Positions 46,626-57,701 of a DNA stretch of 64,000 nucleotides are shown here, piece by piece (the stretch's first letter is position 1; every line of letters starts with the position of its first letter). The position numbers and the translations under genes were made by a program. Origin of the DNA: Cryptomeria japonica (taxonomy: Eukaryota; Streptophyta; Pinopsida; Cupressales; Cupressaceae); contig NW_026728909.1 in NCBI RefSeq assembly GCF_030272615.1, positions 124,001 to 188,000 of the forward strand, in the 5' to 3' direction. Under the pieces are notes generated by a model, which did no database searches, was not told the origin of the DNA, and saw only the letters and a program-made list of their open reading frames with translations.

Positions 46626-47420
46626 CTAGGGACAGAATACAATACTATAGTCGGTGGTACCAGAGGGGCAGGTGAAAGTGCTGGAAGAATCGTCCTTAGC
46701 ATAACTGTATGCCTGTGGGCACTGGTTCTTGAACATCATCGAGTAGTTTGTGGCGGGGCAGTTCTTGACATAGGAACCTCTGCAGCAATACTGGTCAGTT
46801 TGAAAGACAGTACAGGCACTATTGCATCCACCATTCACCTTCAATTCAGCAGGGCAAGCAGCATTCACGTCGGCTTTGCATGCAGGGGCAGTGCACTGTC
46901 CATTTGTAGGATTGATGGAGAGAGGAACGTTGAAGCCGTCAACCAGGGAGACATCGTAGAAGTCCTGGTTGCCATCTCCATTTAGGGTGTACTCGACCAG
47001 CGTGGTCGGAACGCCCCCCGAGACTTGGCAGCTCAGTTGGCCGTTGCAGTCACCAGTTTGACAGGTTCCTCGGCCGCTCGCATCGAAAGAACAGCCAGTT
47101 CGGCCCCAGAATCTTGCCGCCTTTGTCCCTGCCGGCACATCGACGGTCCATGTCTGACCTTGGTCAAGCTGCTGCCCTCCTCCTGGTAGTCCTGCCGCCC
47201 AAACTGTGTACCCGCACTGGTTTCGTATATCAAACTTAACTGCCCACGCCTCTGCAACAAAACATACACACACAAAAATTATCGTAAGGCCTAGAGAGAT
47301 GTATATACCATTCAACAACCTACAACACGTATTATTTTACCAACACATCTTACGTTGCATATGTAAAGATATGGCCAGTCCAGCCACAAGAACAAGCGCA
47401 AGATCTGATACCATCGCCAT
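46626..47420 (-). CDS. Thaumatin-like protein (PR-5), minus paralogue, copy A
   Basis: Exon 1 is 47,420-47,354 and exon 2 is 47,251-46,626; the intron of 102 bp has GTAAGA and TTGCAG ends. The splice gives a 230-residue precursor, [16 protein letters not shown]..., joined as ...[16 protein letters not shown]. The signal peptide probably ends after AWA, leaving a secreted protein of about 204 residues. It has the thaumatin family signature [16 protein letters not shown] and all 16 cysteines (eight disulfides), including the adjacent pair in QYCC. The acidic-cleft residues R, E, D, D, D are present (GRTGC, VEYTL, YDVSLVD, TDQYCC). Such proteins act in the apoplast in defence and some bind glucans. 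By recollection it is close to Cupressaceae group-3 pollen allergens. The reading frame continuing into the intron (to 47,318) is a false start. Confidence 0.93.
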
Positions 47421-47486
47421 TATACCGTCTGAATTGAACGATTGAATGAAGATAGATAGATTGGGTATATGAGGAGGGATTATTCA

Positions 47487-47494
47487 TTTATATA
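47487..47494 (-). promoter_or_regulatory. TATA box, minus TLP gene, copy A
   Basis: The minus strand reads TATATAAA 67 bp upstream of the ATG, conserved in position in all paralogues. Copy B is at 59,821-59,828. Confidence 0.75.
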
Positions 47495-47537
47495 GAAAAA
47501 GATCGCTCCGCCGGTCATGAAGGAAGCAACAGAGGAA

Positions 47538-47648
47538 GGACCCGGCATGAGAAGGCTAGTATCGTACGCATTCCGGTTACAGAATTCAAGCTTGCATTTA
47601 TAACATGACTTGACTTCAGGTAAGAGCTGCCCAGTTTCCAACCGTAAG
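47538..47648 (-). promoter_or_regulatory. TLP promoter module, minus gene, copy A
   Basis: The reverse complement contains GGAAACTGGGCAG, TTACCTGAAGTCAAGTCATG, TGCAAGCTTGAATTCT and CGTACGATA. This is the same module that occurs twice upstream of the plus-strand genes and of the pseudogene. Only one copy is seen here. Copy B is at 59,872-59,982. Confidence 0.6.
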
Positions 47649-49196
47649 GGTCATCAATATTCAGATAATAGCTGTAATATTAAAGACAACCAAGTTTCAC
47701 AACAAATCAAACCAACAAAACATAAATAGCCATATGATATGGGAAAAAAAGGATGTTGGATTTAGTTTCATTGAACTTTAACTCTAAAGTAGCCAAATAA
47801 ATATATAAGGACTTCCTAAAGTTTATTTTTTTATTTATTTTTGTAGCCCCCACCAATATTGTATAATAGACAAATTAGATATGGGACTGAGCATTAAGAC
47901 TTCTATTTGAAGACCAACCCTAGATAACACCCTTGGCCCTTCAACTATTAATAAATAATTTAGAGCCAACTACCTTAAGAATAAATATATAACGGGGTGA
48001 AGGACTCCCTTGTAAGATAAAATAGGACAAGAATGAAATATTGAAAAAAGAATTTAATATGATCTAACAAATATATTTTTCAAATTACCAATATAAACCT
48101 GTAAATTGGGAAAGAAATCTAGACTCCTAAAGAGGAATTGCTTATCTACAAAGAGAAAATATTCTCAAGGAGTTTCAAGCCTTTTGCAAATAGGGAAGGG
48201 TTGCAAAGAAGATGTAAGGGAGTTTAGATTACTTTCTTAGAATTTCTTAGTCATAGTTAAAATTTTATGTATGATTACTTATTTTTAATCTCATTGTTTG
48301 AAACTAAGTATATACAAAGAAAAAAAATCCTAAAATAATCATAAAAAAAATCTCTGACTAGAAAATTTTAAATATTTAGAAAATATAGTTGTCCTTTTAG
48401 ATTTGCAAATTTCTAAAAAAAACTTGTTCCCCTAGACCTAATCGACATTTCAAGATATTCTTATTTCACTATTGATAATAATTTAGTCTATTTTTTTAAA
48501 TCATAAGTTCATATTCCACTACTTATTTAACATTTTTATTTGAAAGCAAATAATACCTATTTAAAAATTAAACCAATTTTTTGAAATTATTATAATATTA
48601 GTTACAAAAGTCAATTAAAATGTATATTTTTCAAATATTAAATTTTAAACTATTGATATGTTGAGTATTAATTAATAAGTTGTAATCTCACTTTTAATTA
48701 TCGACAAACTTGAAAAATTTATAAATACATTAATAAACATAAAATTTTAAAAATAGATTGAGAAACATTCATAAGAAAACAAAGTATATAATTTAGAAAA
48801 ATGGATCAATCAAACAAAATATCAAGTTTAACCAAAAGAAATTGTAAGCTTTTCCAATTTGATTCTATGAACTTAACATCTTCTTCAAATAATTTTTCTA
48901 CAGTTTTTTGTTTGAACATTATTTATTAATAAATTGTATTCTCACTTTTAATTACTAATAAACTTAAATAAATTTATAAATACATTAATAAGAATAAATT
49001 TAAAAAATAGATTTAAAAACATTTATAAGAAAACAAAATATATAATTTTTAAAAAGTGGGTCAATCAAACAAAATATCAAGTTTAAGCAAAAGAAATTCT
49101 ATGAAGTTAAAATCTTTATCAAGATAATTTTACATCTTCCGATTTGATTCTTAGGCTACCTTGGCTTTTCAAGTCACTGAAATAGTTAGGATCAAA
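47649..49196. other. Intergenic DNA between divergent TLP genes, copy A
   Basis: No gene. From 48,121 to about 49,150 it is the AT-rich dispersed repeat also found at 2,695-3,480. It appears to be an old insertion between the two divergently transcribed thaumatin-like genes. Duplicate at 59,983-61,530. Confidence 0.45.
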
Positions 49197-49441
49197 AACT
49201 GGCCAGCTGTTACCTAGAGTCATTTCATGTATTCAATGCAGGTTTGAGTTCTGATAAACCAGGGCTCTCGTAGCATCCACGGCTTCTCAGCCGGGTCCAT
49301 GCTAGTTTGCTTCCTTCTGAAGTTATTACGGTCGGAAACTGGGCAGCGGTTACCTGAAGTCAAGTCATGCACTAAATGCAACCTCAAGTCAAGTCATGCA
49401 CTAAATGTAAGTTTGAATTCTAATAACAAGGGCTTTCGTAC
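49197..49441 (+). promoter_or_regulatory. Tandem TLP promoter modules, plus gene, copy A
   Basis: Two modules in a row (49,197-49,303 and 49,336-49,441), each with ACTGG-CAG, TTACC, TCA-TCATG, TGCA-GTTTGA and TTCTGATAA or TTCTAATAA, ending in CTCTCGTA or CTTTCGTA. The second contains a 29-bp tandem duplication around AAGTCAAGTCATGCACTAAA. Copy B is 61,531-61,775. Confidence 0.6.
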
Positions 49442-49620
49442 GATGCATTGACAATTCTATGAATACAATACATGTTACACATTTTATGCATATAATACAT
49501 GTTGCATATACATATAACTGCATCTAGATGCATCTTAGAATCTTATTCATACAATGCATGTTACACATCCTATGCATATAATGCATTTTACATAGACATA
49601 TAACTACATGCAGATGCATC
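49442..49620 (+). repeat. Two-copy 86-bp TGCAT-rich repeat in promoter, copy A
   Basis: Two units of about 86 bp, starting at 49,442 and 49,527 and bounded by GATGCAT, are packed with TGCAT/ATGCAT words. They sit between the promoter module and the TATA box of the plus-strand gene. They are absent from the pseudogene and the minus gene. Copy B is 61,776-61,954. Confidence 0.65.
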
Positions 49621-49711
49621 GTAGAAGCTGGATAGAGGGTGCCCTCGTACGTCACACTACTGCTCAGACTGAGTCCATGCTTCCTTCGTGTCTGCCCGGG
49701 AGATCTTTTCC

Positions 49712-49719
49712 TATATAAA
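49712..49719 (+). promoter_or_regulatory. TATA box, plus TLP gene, copy A
   Basis: TATATAAA lies 67 bp before the ATG at 49,786. Confidence 0.75.
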
Positions 49720-49785
49720 TGATGAATCCTTCTTCATATACTCAATCTATCCATCTTCATTCGACCGTTCAATACAGACGGTATA

Positions 49786-50569
49786 ATGGCAACAGTATCA
49801 GATCTTGTGCTTATTCTTGTGGCTGGACTGGCTATATATCTTCAGATGCAAGGTAAGCTGTATTGGTAACATAAGAGTTTTAGATTGAATACACTATATA
49901 TCCGAGGTTCACAATAATAATATGCGTGTGTTTTTTGTTGCAGAGGCGGCAGCAGTTAAGTTTGAGATAACGAACCAGTGCAGGTACACGGTTTGGGCGG
50001 CAGGATTACCCGGCGGAGGGCAGCAGCTCGACCAGGGTAAGACATGGACCGTCGATGTGCCGGCAGGGACAAAGGGAGCAAGATTCTGGGGCCGAACCGG
50101 CTGCTCTTTTGATGCGAGCGACCGAGGAACCTGTCAAACCGGTGACTGCAACGGCCAATTGAGCTGCCAGGTCTCGGGAGGCATTCCCACCACGCTGGCT
50201 GAGTACACCCTCAATGGAGATGGCAACAAGGACTTCTACGACGTCTCCCTGGTGGACGAATTCAACGGTCCTCTCTCCATCAATCCTACAAACGGACAGT
50301 GCACTGCCCCTGCATGCAAAGCCGACGTCAATGCTGTTTGCCCTGCTGAGTTGAAGGTGAATGGCGGATGCAATAGTGCCTGCACTGTCTTTCAAACTGA
50401 CCAGTATTGCTACAGAGGTGCCTATGTCGACAACTGCCCTGCCACAAACTACTCGATGATCTTCAAGAACCAGTGCCCTCAGGCCTACAGTTATGCCAAG
50501 GATGATACTTCCAGCACTTTCACCTGCCCTTCTGGAACCACTGACTACAGTATTGTATTCTGTCCCTAA
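49786..50569 (+). CDS. Thaumatin-like protein (PR-5), plus paralogue, copy A
   Basis: Exon 1 is 49,786-49,852, intron 49,853-49,943 (91 bp, GTAAGC...TTGCAG), exon 2 is 49,944-50,569. The precursor has 230 residues: [16 protein letters not shown]...[16 protein letters not shown]. Exon 1 was chosen because the splice restores the signal peptide seen in paralogues; the in-frame ATG at 49,922 lies in the intron. The thaumatin signature and REDDD residues (about R73, E109, D122, D127, D175) are present. Unlike the minus paralogue it has 15 cysteines: the second Cys of the QYCC pair is Tyr (codon TAC, 50,411-50,413, residue 179), which should leave Cys187 unpaired. It also has LVDEFN in place of LVDGFN. 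It is probably secreted. Whether it folds normally is open. Confidence 0.92.
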
Positions 50570-50741
50570 ATCTATATAGGAGTATGCTCATCTACATCCT
50601 AATAATCAGCTATGAGTGTATCACCTCCGTATTTAGTATCTGATATATGGTGGCATAAACTATCACTCGGTAGTCATATAAATAAGCCATCATTTGTTGT
50701 AAGGCGTTAGATGCAATTTTGAAGTATCACAGTTTACTATA

Positions 50742-50747
50742 AATAAA
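50742..50747 (+). terminator. Polyadenylation signal, plus TLP gene, copy A
   Basis: AATAAA about 175 bp after the stop codon, in a 3' region (TTTAGTATCTGATATATGGT...) shared by all thaumatin-like copies here. Confidence 0.5.
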
Positions 50748-50825
50748 AGTCCAATATTCTAATGGGCAATTTGAAATAGGTAATTCATATGCAATATCTT
50801 TTTATAAATGTCTTTTATTATTTTA

Positions 50826-51916
50826 GTAGGGAAGGGGTCCTAAACCCTTACAAAAAAAACAAATAAACTAGAGAGCAACGACACAATCGCTGGCATCGGA
50901 TAGCCAACACCCCAGAAAGCATAGAAACAACTCTCAAAAGTAATAAAACACTAACAATACCCACATAACTAAACATAATAACCCTCTCCAACTTCCTACT
51001 ATCCATAATACAACTACTAGCATATAACTAAAAAGAGTTCATAATAGTATCAGAGTACTTAATCCACATGAAAACACCCAACATAAGGCATGCAGGCCTG
51101 TTTAGATAAAAGTCCATGTTAAAACTAATACTATCATCTTTTGAAATCAACCCAGACCAAAAAAAAGCACCAACCCAATAGCATCCTACTCATCCTTGAT
51201 GACGTTCCATTCCCGCACAAGACACTACATCAGTTCCTTCTAGATCTTAGGTTACAACATGTCCTCTTTCTGCTCCTCTTGCAGGTTGACATCCTTCATC
51301 TTTTTTGCTTTTTTCTTCATCTTTCTCTATCTCAAGACAAACCCCATAACGACATTCTGCATAATTCATCAGTAATAGCACATAGGGAATTCAAGGCCTC
51401 TCCCATTAGCTGATGTCCTTGCCTATATTCGTCCATCTTCGCTTTAAGGTTCATGACCTTAACTTGTAGGTTAATTATCTAGTTTTGCTATTATTTGATG
51501 CTAAAATTCTCCTCCTCGGTAGGAGAGTCCTGAGAACAGGGCACCATTTCCACATCCTAAAAAAGTATTTTGAAGCAAGGATTTTTGTTTTGAATCAACC
51601 TTGTCCTCTAGAGAATCACTTAAACCCTTTGAATCCTCCTTACTGTCCTCCCCTTGTTCCTCCCCTTCCACCTGAAATTCCTCATCCTCCCCCCCTCCTC
51701 ACTAGAGCTCCTGAGTTGTCATCATCATCAAGGGTAAAAGCCTTTGCCGGTTCAGGGGAAACATCTTCGGTTTCAATTTGTTTTTCTTGTCTTTGGCGAG
51801 CAGATGAGCCGACCTTCTTTCACCAAAGTGACCCTCCTATTTCTCCTTTTCATGCAGGTTATCTTTCACCTAATCTCATAGTTCTTACAAGATGAAAAAT
51901 CAGACACCAATAATAT
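50826..51916 (-). pseudogene. LINE-like 3' relic and unrecognised ORF, copy A
   Basis: The right edge of the duplicated unit. The minus strand ends in a LINE-like tail (...GTAAGGGTTTAGGACCCC, then TA-rich sequence near 50,830). Upstream on the minus strand are frames with a charged stretch RQRQEKQIETEDVSPEPAKA and a Glu/Asp-rich run (51,600-51,780). I do not recognise the protein. The layout resembles the relic at 18,776-20,227. Duplicate from 63,160 to the window end. Confidence 0.3.
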
Positions 51917-54768
51917 CTATAGGTCCATTGCTATTGTATCCCATCCGTCGTATGATCAGGAATCATTAACCATATTGTTGTGTTGGTATGGCCACCTCTA
52001 GAGTAGCAGCTCTGACCTCTTCCTCATCCTTGTATAGCCAACTAAGGATGTCTTTCCCTTATGATTCATTTGCTAGTGTGCCCAATTGGATAAATTTTCC
52101 ATCAAACTTGGTGATGGGTTGTGTTGATTGATGTGTCGATGCAGAAGGTTGTCCATGAGATTTTGGTGATGTTGGTAATTTTGATAGACACATGGGTTCA
52201 AAATAGTATTCTCCCATGCCTTGATCTTTGATTTCAACTTTTGTTTGAAGTCCATGGATAAAGACTTGATTTTTTCTTGATGATGATCTAATGCTAAGGA
52301 AGCTGGAGCTTTCCTATTGTGTGGAACTAGGCTGTCTTGAGCTGTCCCCATAGCATTGCAATGTTGAAAAGGATTATTATCGGTAGATATGGAGATTTCC
52401 TGTCCATTATATGGGAATTTGACACACTGATGGTATGTTGAAGGCACTACTTGCATTTCATGTATCCAAGGATGACCCAATAGAATATTGTATGTTAAGT
52501 CTATGTCTAAGACTTGGCACATAGTGTCCCTTTGTATCAGTCCTACCTAAATAGGTAGTATCACTGTTCCTTTAGATGACTTGTCTTCATCATCATAGGC
52601 CTTGATGGTGATCTTTTTGTTTGGATCAATAGACTTCTCAAAGAAGCCTAATGCACGGATAAGCTTTAAAGCACATATATTGAGACCAACTCCTCCATCT
52701 ATTAATACTCTTTTAACTCGATGTTTGTAGACTAAGACTTTGATATGAAGGGGAGTGTTATGTGGATGACTCAAAGAGACATTATCATGTTGGAAAAGGT
52801 GAGTTTATGAGGCCCTGTCATATGAGCCACCATGGCTTGGAATTTTATCAATGTCCAGATCTTGAGGAATGTTTGTTTCAACCAATGCTTGTTCTAAGAT
52901 ATCCTTATCTTTTGGTGAGAACTTGAGCAACTCGAGTATAGATATTTGAGCAGGAGTTCTCTGTAGTTGATAAACCAAATCATATTGAGTATTGGGAATA
53001 GTGGTGGATGTTGATGTATGCCCTTTCAAGACGCATTTTTGAGCTTTGGTTGTCACATTGATTGGTGCATGGTCTTGTTTGTCCTTGATTTTTATGACAT
53101 TTATTTGGTTATCATCTATCAATATGTGATTGATGGTGTTGTTGTACAGGTGATTTATACAAGCTCCTCTTGTATCATTTGATGATGGAGCTCCTCCCTT
53201 CTTGTAATTTGGAAGAGGATTTTTAAAAGCATCGTGGTCACCGTTTGTTTTGAGACCATCAACCATTAAATCACCTCTATTGATCATATCCTGAACAATA
53301 TTCTTAAGCCTCATGAAATCATTTGTGTGATGTCCTTTGTTTCGATGAAAATCACAAAAATACGAATCATTCCACCAAGGTGGTTTGACCTGGGGTTCAA
53401 AGTTGTTTATGGTCAGTAATGTGATAATTTTGTTCGCCAGGAGTTCTCGAAATGTCAATTCTAAGGTTTTCCCTAATGGTGTGTAGATGTGTCTATTTGG
53501 GAAAGTGTTGGTGTTACCTCTTTGGTTTGTATTATTCCCTCAGTTAGCCTTGTTTATTGTTGTTGCCTTGGGTATTGTTATTGGTATTTGAAATTGAAGG
53601 TCCTTGATTGGTATTTTGTGGATAAGTGTTAGTGCCTTGATTAACACCCTTTTGATTTTTGTTAGATTGTGGATTACCTCATAAAGCTAATACTGGTTGT
53701 TTGGACTTCATATCATTAGCATCAGCTCCTCCATCATTAACAATGTTTTTGTTTCTTGTCCAAAATCTTGATTTGTCTAAAGTGTTGTTGTTATTTTTAT
53801 TGTTAAAGGAGTGAGTGTTGGATGAGTTAATTCCTTCCTTAAATAACTTCAATGTTCCTTTCTTGATGTAGGCTTCCTCTACTTGGATTCCATTTTCTAT
53901 CAACTTGGTAAAAGCTGGTATGCATTGGAGCTTGAGTTGATAACACATCTCACTATTTAGATTGTCAATAAAGATCTCCATCTTTTCCTTTTCAGGCATG
54001 TCTCGAGGATATCTCGAAACCATACGTCTCCAACACTGAAGAAACACCATGAATGTTTCATTGCTTTTTTGTTTGGTGTTGCATACATCCAACATGGTGA
54101 TTGCATCCTAAATATTATAGGAGTATTTTGTGATAAATTTGTTTACAAACTCATCAAATGATCTGATGGGAAGTGTAAGTTTAGACAACCACTCCATTGT
54201 TTTCCCTCCCAAACTTCTTGGGAATAGTCTCATTAAGAATCATCGTGAGAAAACTCTAGGCTTATGGTACAAAATTCCCGAACATGATTGCGAGGATCAC
54301 TTTTAGCATCGTATTTGTCGTACTTTCGCATATCTGAATTTGGGGGAAAAGGTATCATGTTTAATCTCCTGTCAAAGGAGTAAGGACAGATTTCATCCAA
54401 GGAGTATCGCATTGTGGTCCCTTGTTGCATGTTCTACATTTGCCTTTGCAGCATTTGGATTTGTTGTGTAAGAGTGACCATGGGTGCATTTGTATGTCGA
54501 GGGAAACCTTCCCCCTTTCATTAAGATTATCCTGAGGTCGGCCATGGTTGTGTTCGGGGGTGTTATTTTGTTCATGCATGATTTATGGGCCATGTGTTTC
54601 TTCTTCTATTTTTTGGTCTTGATAGGCATAATTTCTAGACCTTGTTCTAAAAATTCTTTCAGCGACATTCCTTAAGTTTTCGGTATTAAAATCTTTAGGA
54701 AGTGTAACTCCTTTTCTAGTTAGCATGAGCATATATTTTTCCTCGTTTGCTTCAATAAGTCTTTCCAT
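51917..54768 (-). pseudogene. Ty3/gypsy gag-protease, copy B
   Basis: Repeat of 39,583-42,434, so it includes gag and protease but not the RT start, which lies left of the duplication breakpoint. I noted about ten single-base differences from copy A. They include two replacements near the CDFH region product (Ser to Pro and Asn to Lys in ...DHxPINVTTKAQKC...). All disabling changes are shared with copy A, so the element was already dead when duplicated. Confidence 0.8.
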
Positions 54769-54796
54769 GAGCCTTTGGAATGAGGGGTTTTCTTGA

Positions 54797-55012
54797 CATT
54801 CTTGGAGTTGTCATTCCTAAGTCACTTTGCTCAATGATTTGAGAGAAAAGACATTGACTTGAGGGATCATGTTAGATAGAGAACAATGGAACATCCCTTG
54901 GGAAGTTGAGCTATTCAATATAGCTCCATAACTTGCACCAAGAGTCCCATTGGTGTGTGGATCTTTTGGAACCTTAATTTTACGTTTCTGTACACCACAT
55001 TTCCTGCACACA
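54797..55012 (+). repeat. Inverted fragment of gypsy LTR end, copy B
   Basis: Duplicate of 42,463-42,678. Its PBS-like site (55,017-55,034) reads TGGCGCCCACCATGGGGC, one base different from copy A. Confidence 0.75.
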
Positions 55013-55090
55013 TTTGTGGCGCCCACCATGGGGCCGAACCCCATTAATCTTATCATTTTTTTTGTAGGAGCAATATTGCAAGCACGTGGG

Positions 55091-55370
55091 AAAGCTGGTT
55101 TAGCACATTGGGACCTTTCTTTAGTGCGTAGAAACATTAGTTAGTGCTTCTAGTATACTATTTAGTGAAGACCTCTCCACTAGCACATTTAGACTTTTTG
55201 TTAGCACCTGATATTCTGGTTGTATTCTATATCATCATAACGCATTCGACAAACATAGTAGAACATTCGGTAACCATCTTAGCGCATAGAAGTCATTTTG
55301 TAGCACATTTTCATGTTTTTGTAGTGCATCTGCACGTTTCTGTAGCTCACCTGTGCAATAGTCTAATGCA
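55091..55370. repeat. Second TAGYRCAT motif array, copy B
   Basis: Duplicate of 42,757-43,036 with several substitutions. This short interval has more differences than most of the remaining duplicated unit. Confidence 0.6.
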
Positions 55371-56251
55371 TAGCTCTAACAAAGGAAAACGCAAAACTGT
55401 AATCGAAGAAAGAAAATTTTAGGCTTGTGAAGCCCACCCTCAGAATTTGATTATTTTGCTAACTGATTTTGTTCAGGTTCAAACCTTTTTCTGCAGGAGC
55501 AATAGGAGTTAGTTTAAGTTTTTCTTTTCTTTCTTTCAAAAGTTAGTTAAAAAGAACTCACCCTCTTTTTTATTGCAAAAGCTTAAAATAAACCTCATAA
55601 GTTCTTTGGGATGTTTAAAATGAACTTCATACTTTCCTTTGGTATTTAAAACAAAACTTCATCTTTTTCTTATTGCATGGGTAAAAAGAACAACAAAGAA
55701 AAAAATTTCATTCTTCCAAGTTAGGAAAACACTTCGTTCGGGTTTTAAAAGAACAACAAATTTACTTTTCAATCAACAAAGGTAAAAAGAAATTCACCTT
55801 CCTTTGGTGCCTAAAAGGATTCATTTTAATTTATTGCAAAAGTAAAAGAAACTCATCTTTATTTTGTGCAAGGAAAAAGGGAAAGTTCTCACTTATCAAC
55901 TTTAATTTTGTTGACCAAAATCACGATTTCTTTTGTTGACCAGGATTTCCAATTTTTTGATAGAAAATCATTGCTATAAAAGGTTAAAAAGAACACCATA
56001 CTTTTTGGAGCAAAATCTCCAAACAGAAGTTAGCAAATCATTTCTTTGAAAGGTTAAAAAGAACACTTGAGTGCCTTGTCTCGAAAGTGGAAAGTATATG
56101 CTCTCCCCTTAATTGGGTGACCAAAATGCCAAACCACTCTTTCATGCTTTCTTCATTTCAAGCAGTTAAATCATTTAGCAAGCCTGTCATCCCGAGTTTC
56201 TCTTAGAGTGCCATTTAAATGGTCGGTGAGAAGGGAATGACCTAATTTCGA

Positions 56252-56269
56252 GCCCCATGGTGGGTGCCA
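56252..56269 (-). other. Gypsy primer binding site, copy B
   Basis: Duplicate of 43,918-43,935; no difference seen. Confidence 0.55.
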
Positions 56270-56273
56270 GAAA

Positions 56274-57701
56274 TGTTTGTGGGAAATGCAGTGGTGTACA
56301 AAAACATAAAATTCAGGTTCCAAAAGATCCACACACCAATGGGACTCTTGGTGCAAGTTATGAAGCTATATTGAATAGCTCAACTTCCCAAGGGATGTTC
56401 CATTGTTCTCTATCTCACAGGATCCCTCAAGTCAATGTCTTTTCTCTCAAATCACGGAGCAAAGTGACTTAGGAATAACAACTCCAAGAATGGGTGATGT
56501 TTGATTAATTTACCATGATTTCATTCCTAGATATGTATGATATTGAATCTATGATGATTTTAAACTAGTATGAATTTTATGTTATGATAAAGATTAGCAA
56601 TCCTCTCCTAACAATATATACTAGTCTAACATGGATATGCTATGATATTTAAAATTACTTCTAAAATGCTATTAAGATGATTTTATCAAAGAGAGGCTAA
56701 ATGCTCAGTAAAATGACTATAGATTACATGCATGAAACTTGGATATCTCAAAATGAGAGAATGAGAGCTCTATTTATAGGGAAAATAGGGAAATGGATGG
56801 TCAAGATTGGATAATCTTAACAAGGGCCAGGATTGAAAGTTATCAATCCATGTTTACAATTCTCACCAATGAAATGGTGACAATTGTCAACAAGAGGTTG
56901 CTTGAGAGGAGATGAAATAATAATTAAATGCTTGAGAAGACATGATGGTTACCTTAGGAGCTAAGGGTTAATGTTAGGTTAGGGTTATCCATTGGATAAA
57001 GCTTTTACCCAAGCAGTAAACTCTTGTGCAAGGGTTAAAGGGATAACCAAAGTTAAAGCCATGAATGTTTTATGAGACCCTTGGGTTAGATGAGGGTTGA
57101 GTTAGAGAGAAAGTCTCTAGCCATGAAAGAAGGTTGAGTTAACCATTAATGGTTATGAAGACTTTGAGGGTTAACTTGTTGAGGACATAAAGCCTTTAAT
57201 AGTTATTGAAGACTTTGAGGGTTTGAGAAGTGACTTCCCTTTTCTTAGGGATGTGACAATAATTAGGAGATGGATTAGGCTAAATTAGAATTGATTAGAA
57301 TAATCTAGAAGGGGTTTAGGGAGGCAAGTGGGAGATGTAGGAAAATGGAAGTGGAGGAAAAAGGAATTTAATTAAAATAAAACTACTTTATTTCAATCAA
57401 ATAGATGCAACTTGCATAAATACAAGTGAGGGATTTAAATAAATAAATTAGAATTATTTATTTGCAAGGATTAATTTAATTAAATGTAAGTTTAATTAAA
57501 AGGGGAGAAGGGGGAATTTAATTAAATAAAGTAATTTATTTAATCAAAGGCTAGAAAAGGCTTAGGTGAACTTAATTAAATAAATTGAGTAATTCATTTA
57601 ATCAAATAGATGAATATAAAGAATTTAATTAAATAGAAGAATGAGATTAAAATAAATATTAAATATTCATTTAGGAAAGTGGTCAGATTTATACGTCTAC
57701 A
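56274..57701 (-). repeat. Gypsy 5' LTR, copy B
   Basis: Duplicate of 43,940-45,367; no difference seen by eye. Confidence 0.7.

Larger units (their letters stand above)
39583..51916. repeat. 12,334-bp tandem duplication, copy A
   Basis: The segment 39,583-51,916 is followed directly by a second copy from 51,917. All shared landmarks are offset by exactly 12,334 bp, for example gene starts 49,786 and 62,120. By eye I noted about 25-30 single-base differences and no clear length change. The left edge lies inside the gypsy pol region. The right edge lies in a minus-strand retroelement-like stretch. Confidence 0.95.

Noticed and set aside
49922-49945. ATG at 49,922 (and 62,256) as start of the plus TLP genes, and the ATG at 47,318 / 59,652 for the minus genes
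   Set aside because: These lie inside the intron. A small upstream exon with a good TATA box, a signal peptide and GT/AG junctions gives a better protein and is conserved in all copies.
50006-50395. Long antisense open frames over the TLP second exons (129 codons at 50,006-50,395 and equivalents)
   Set aside because: These are shadows of the GC-richer coding exon. They have no family resemblance and no promoter on that strand.
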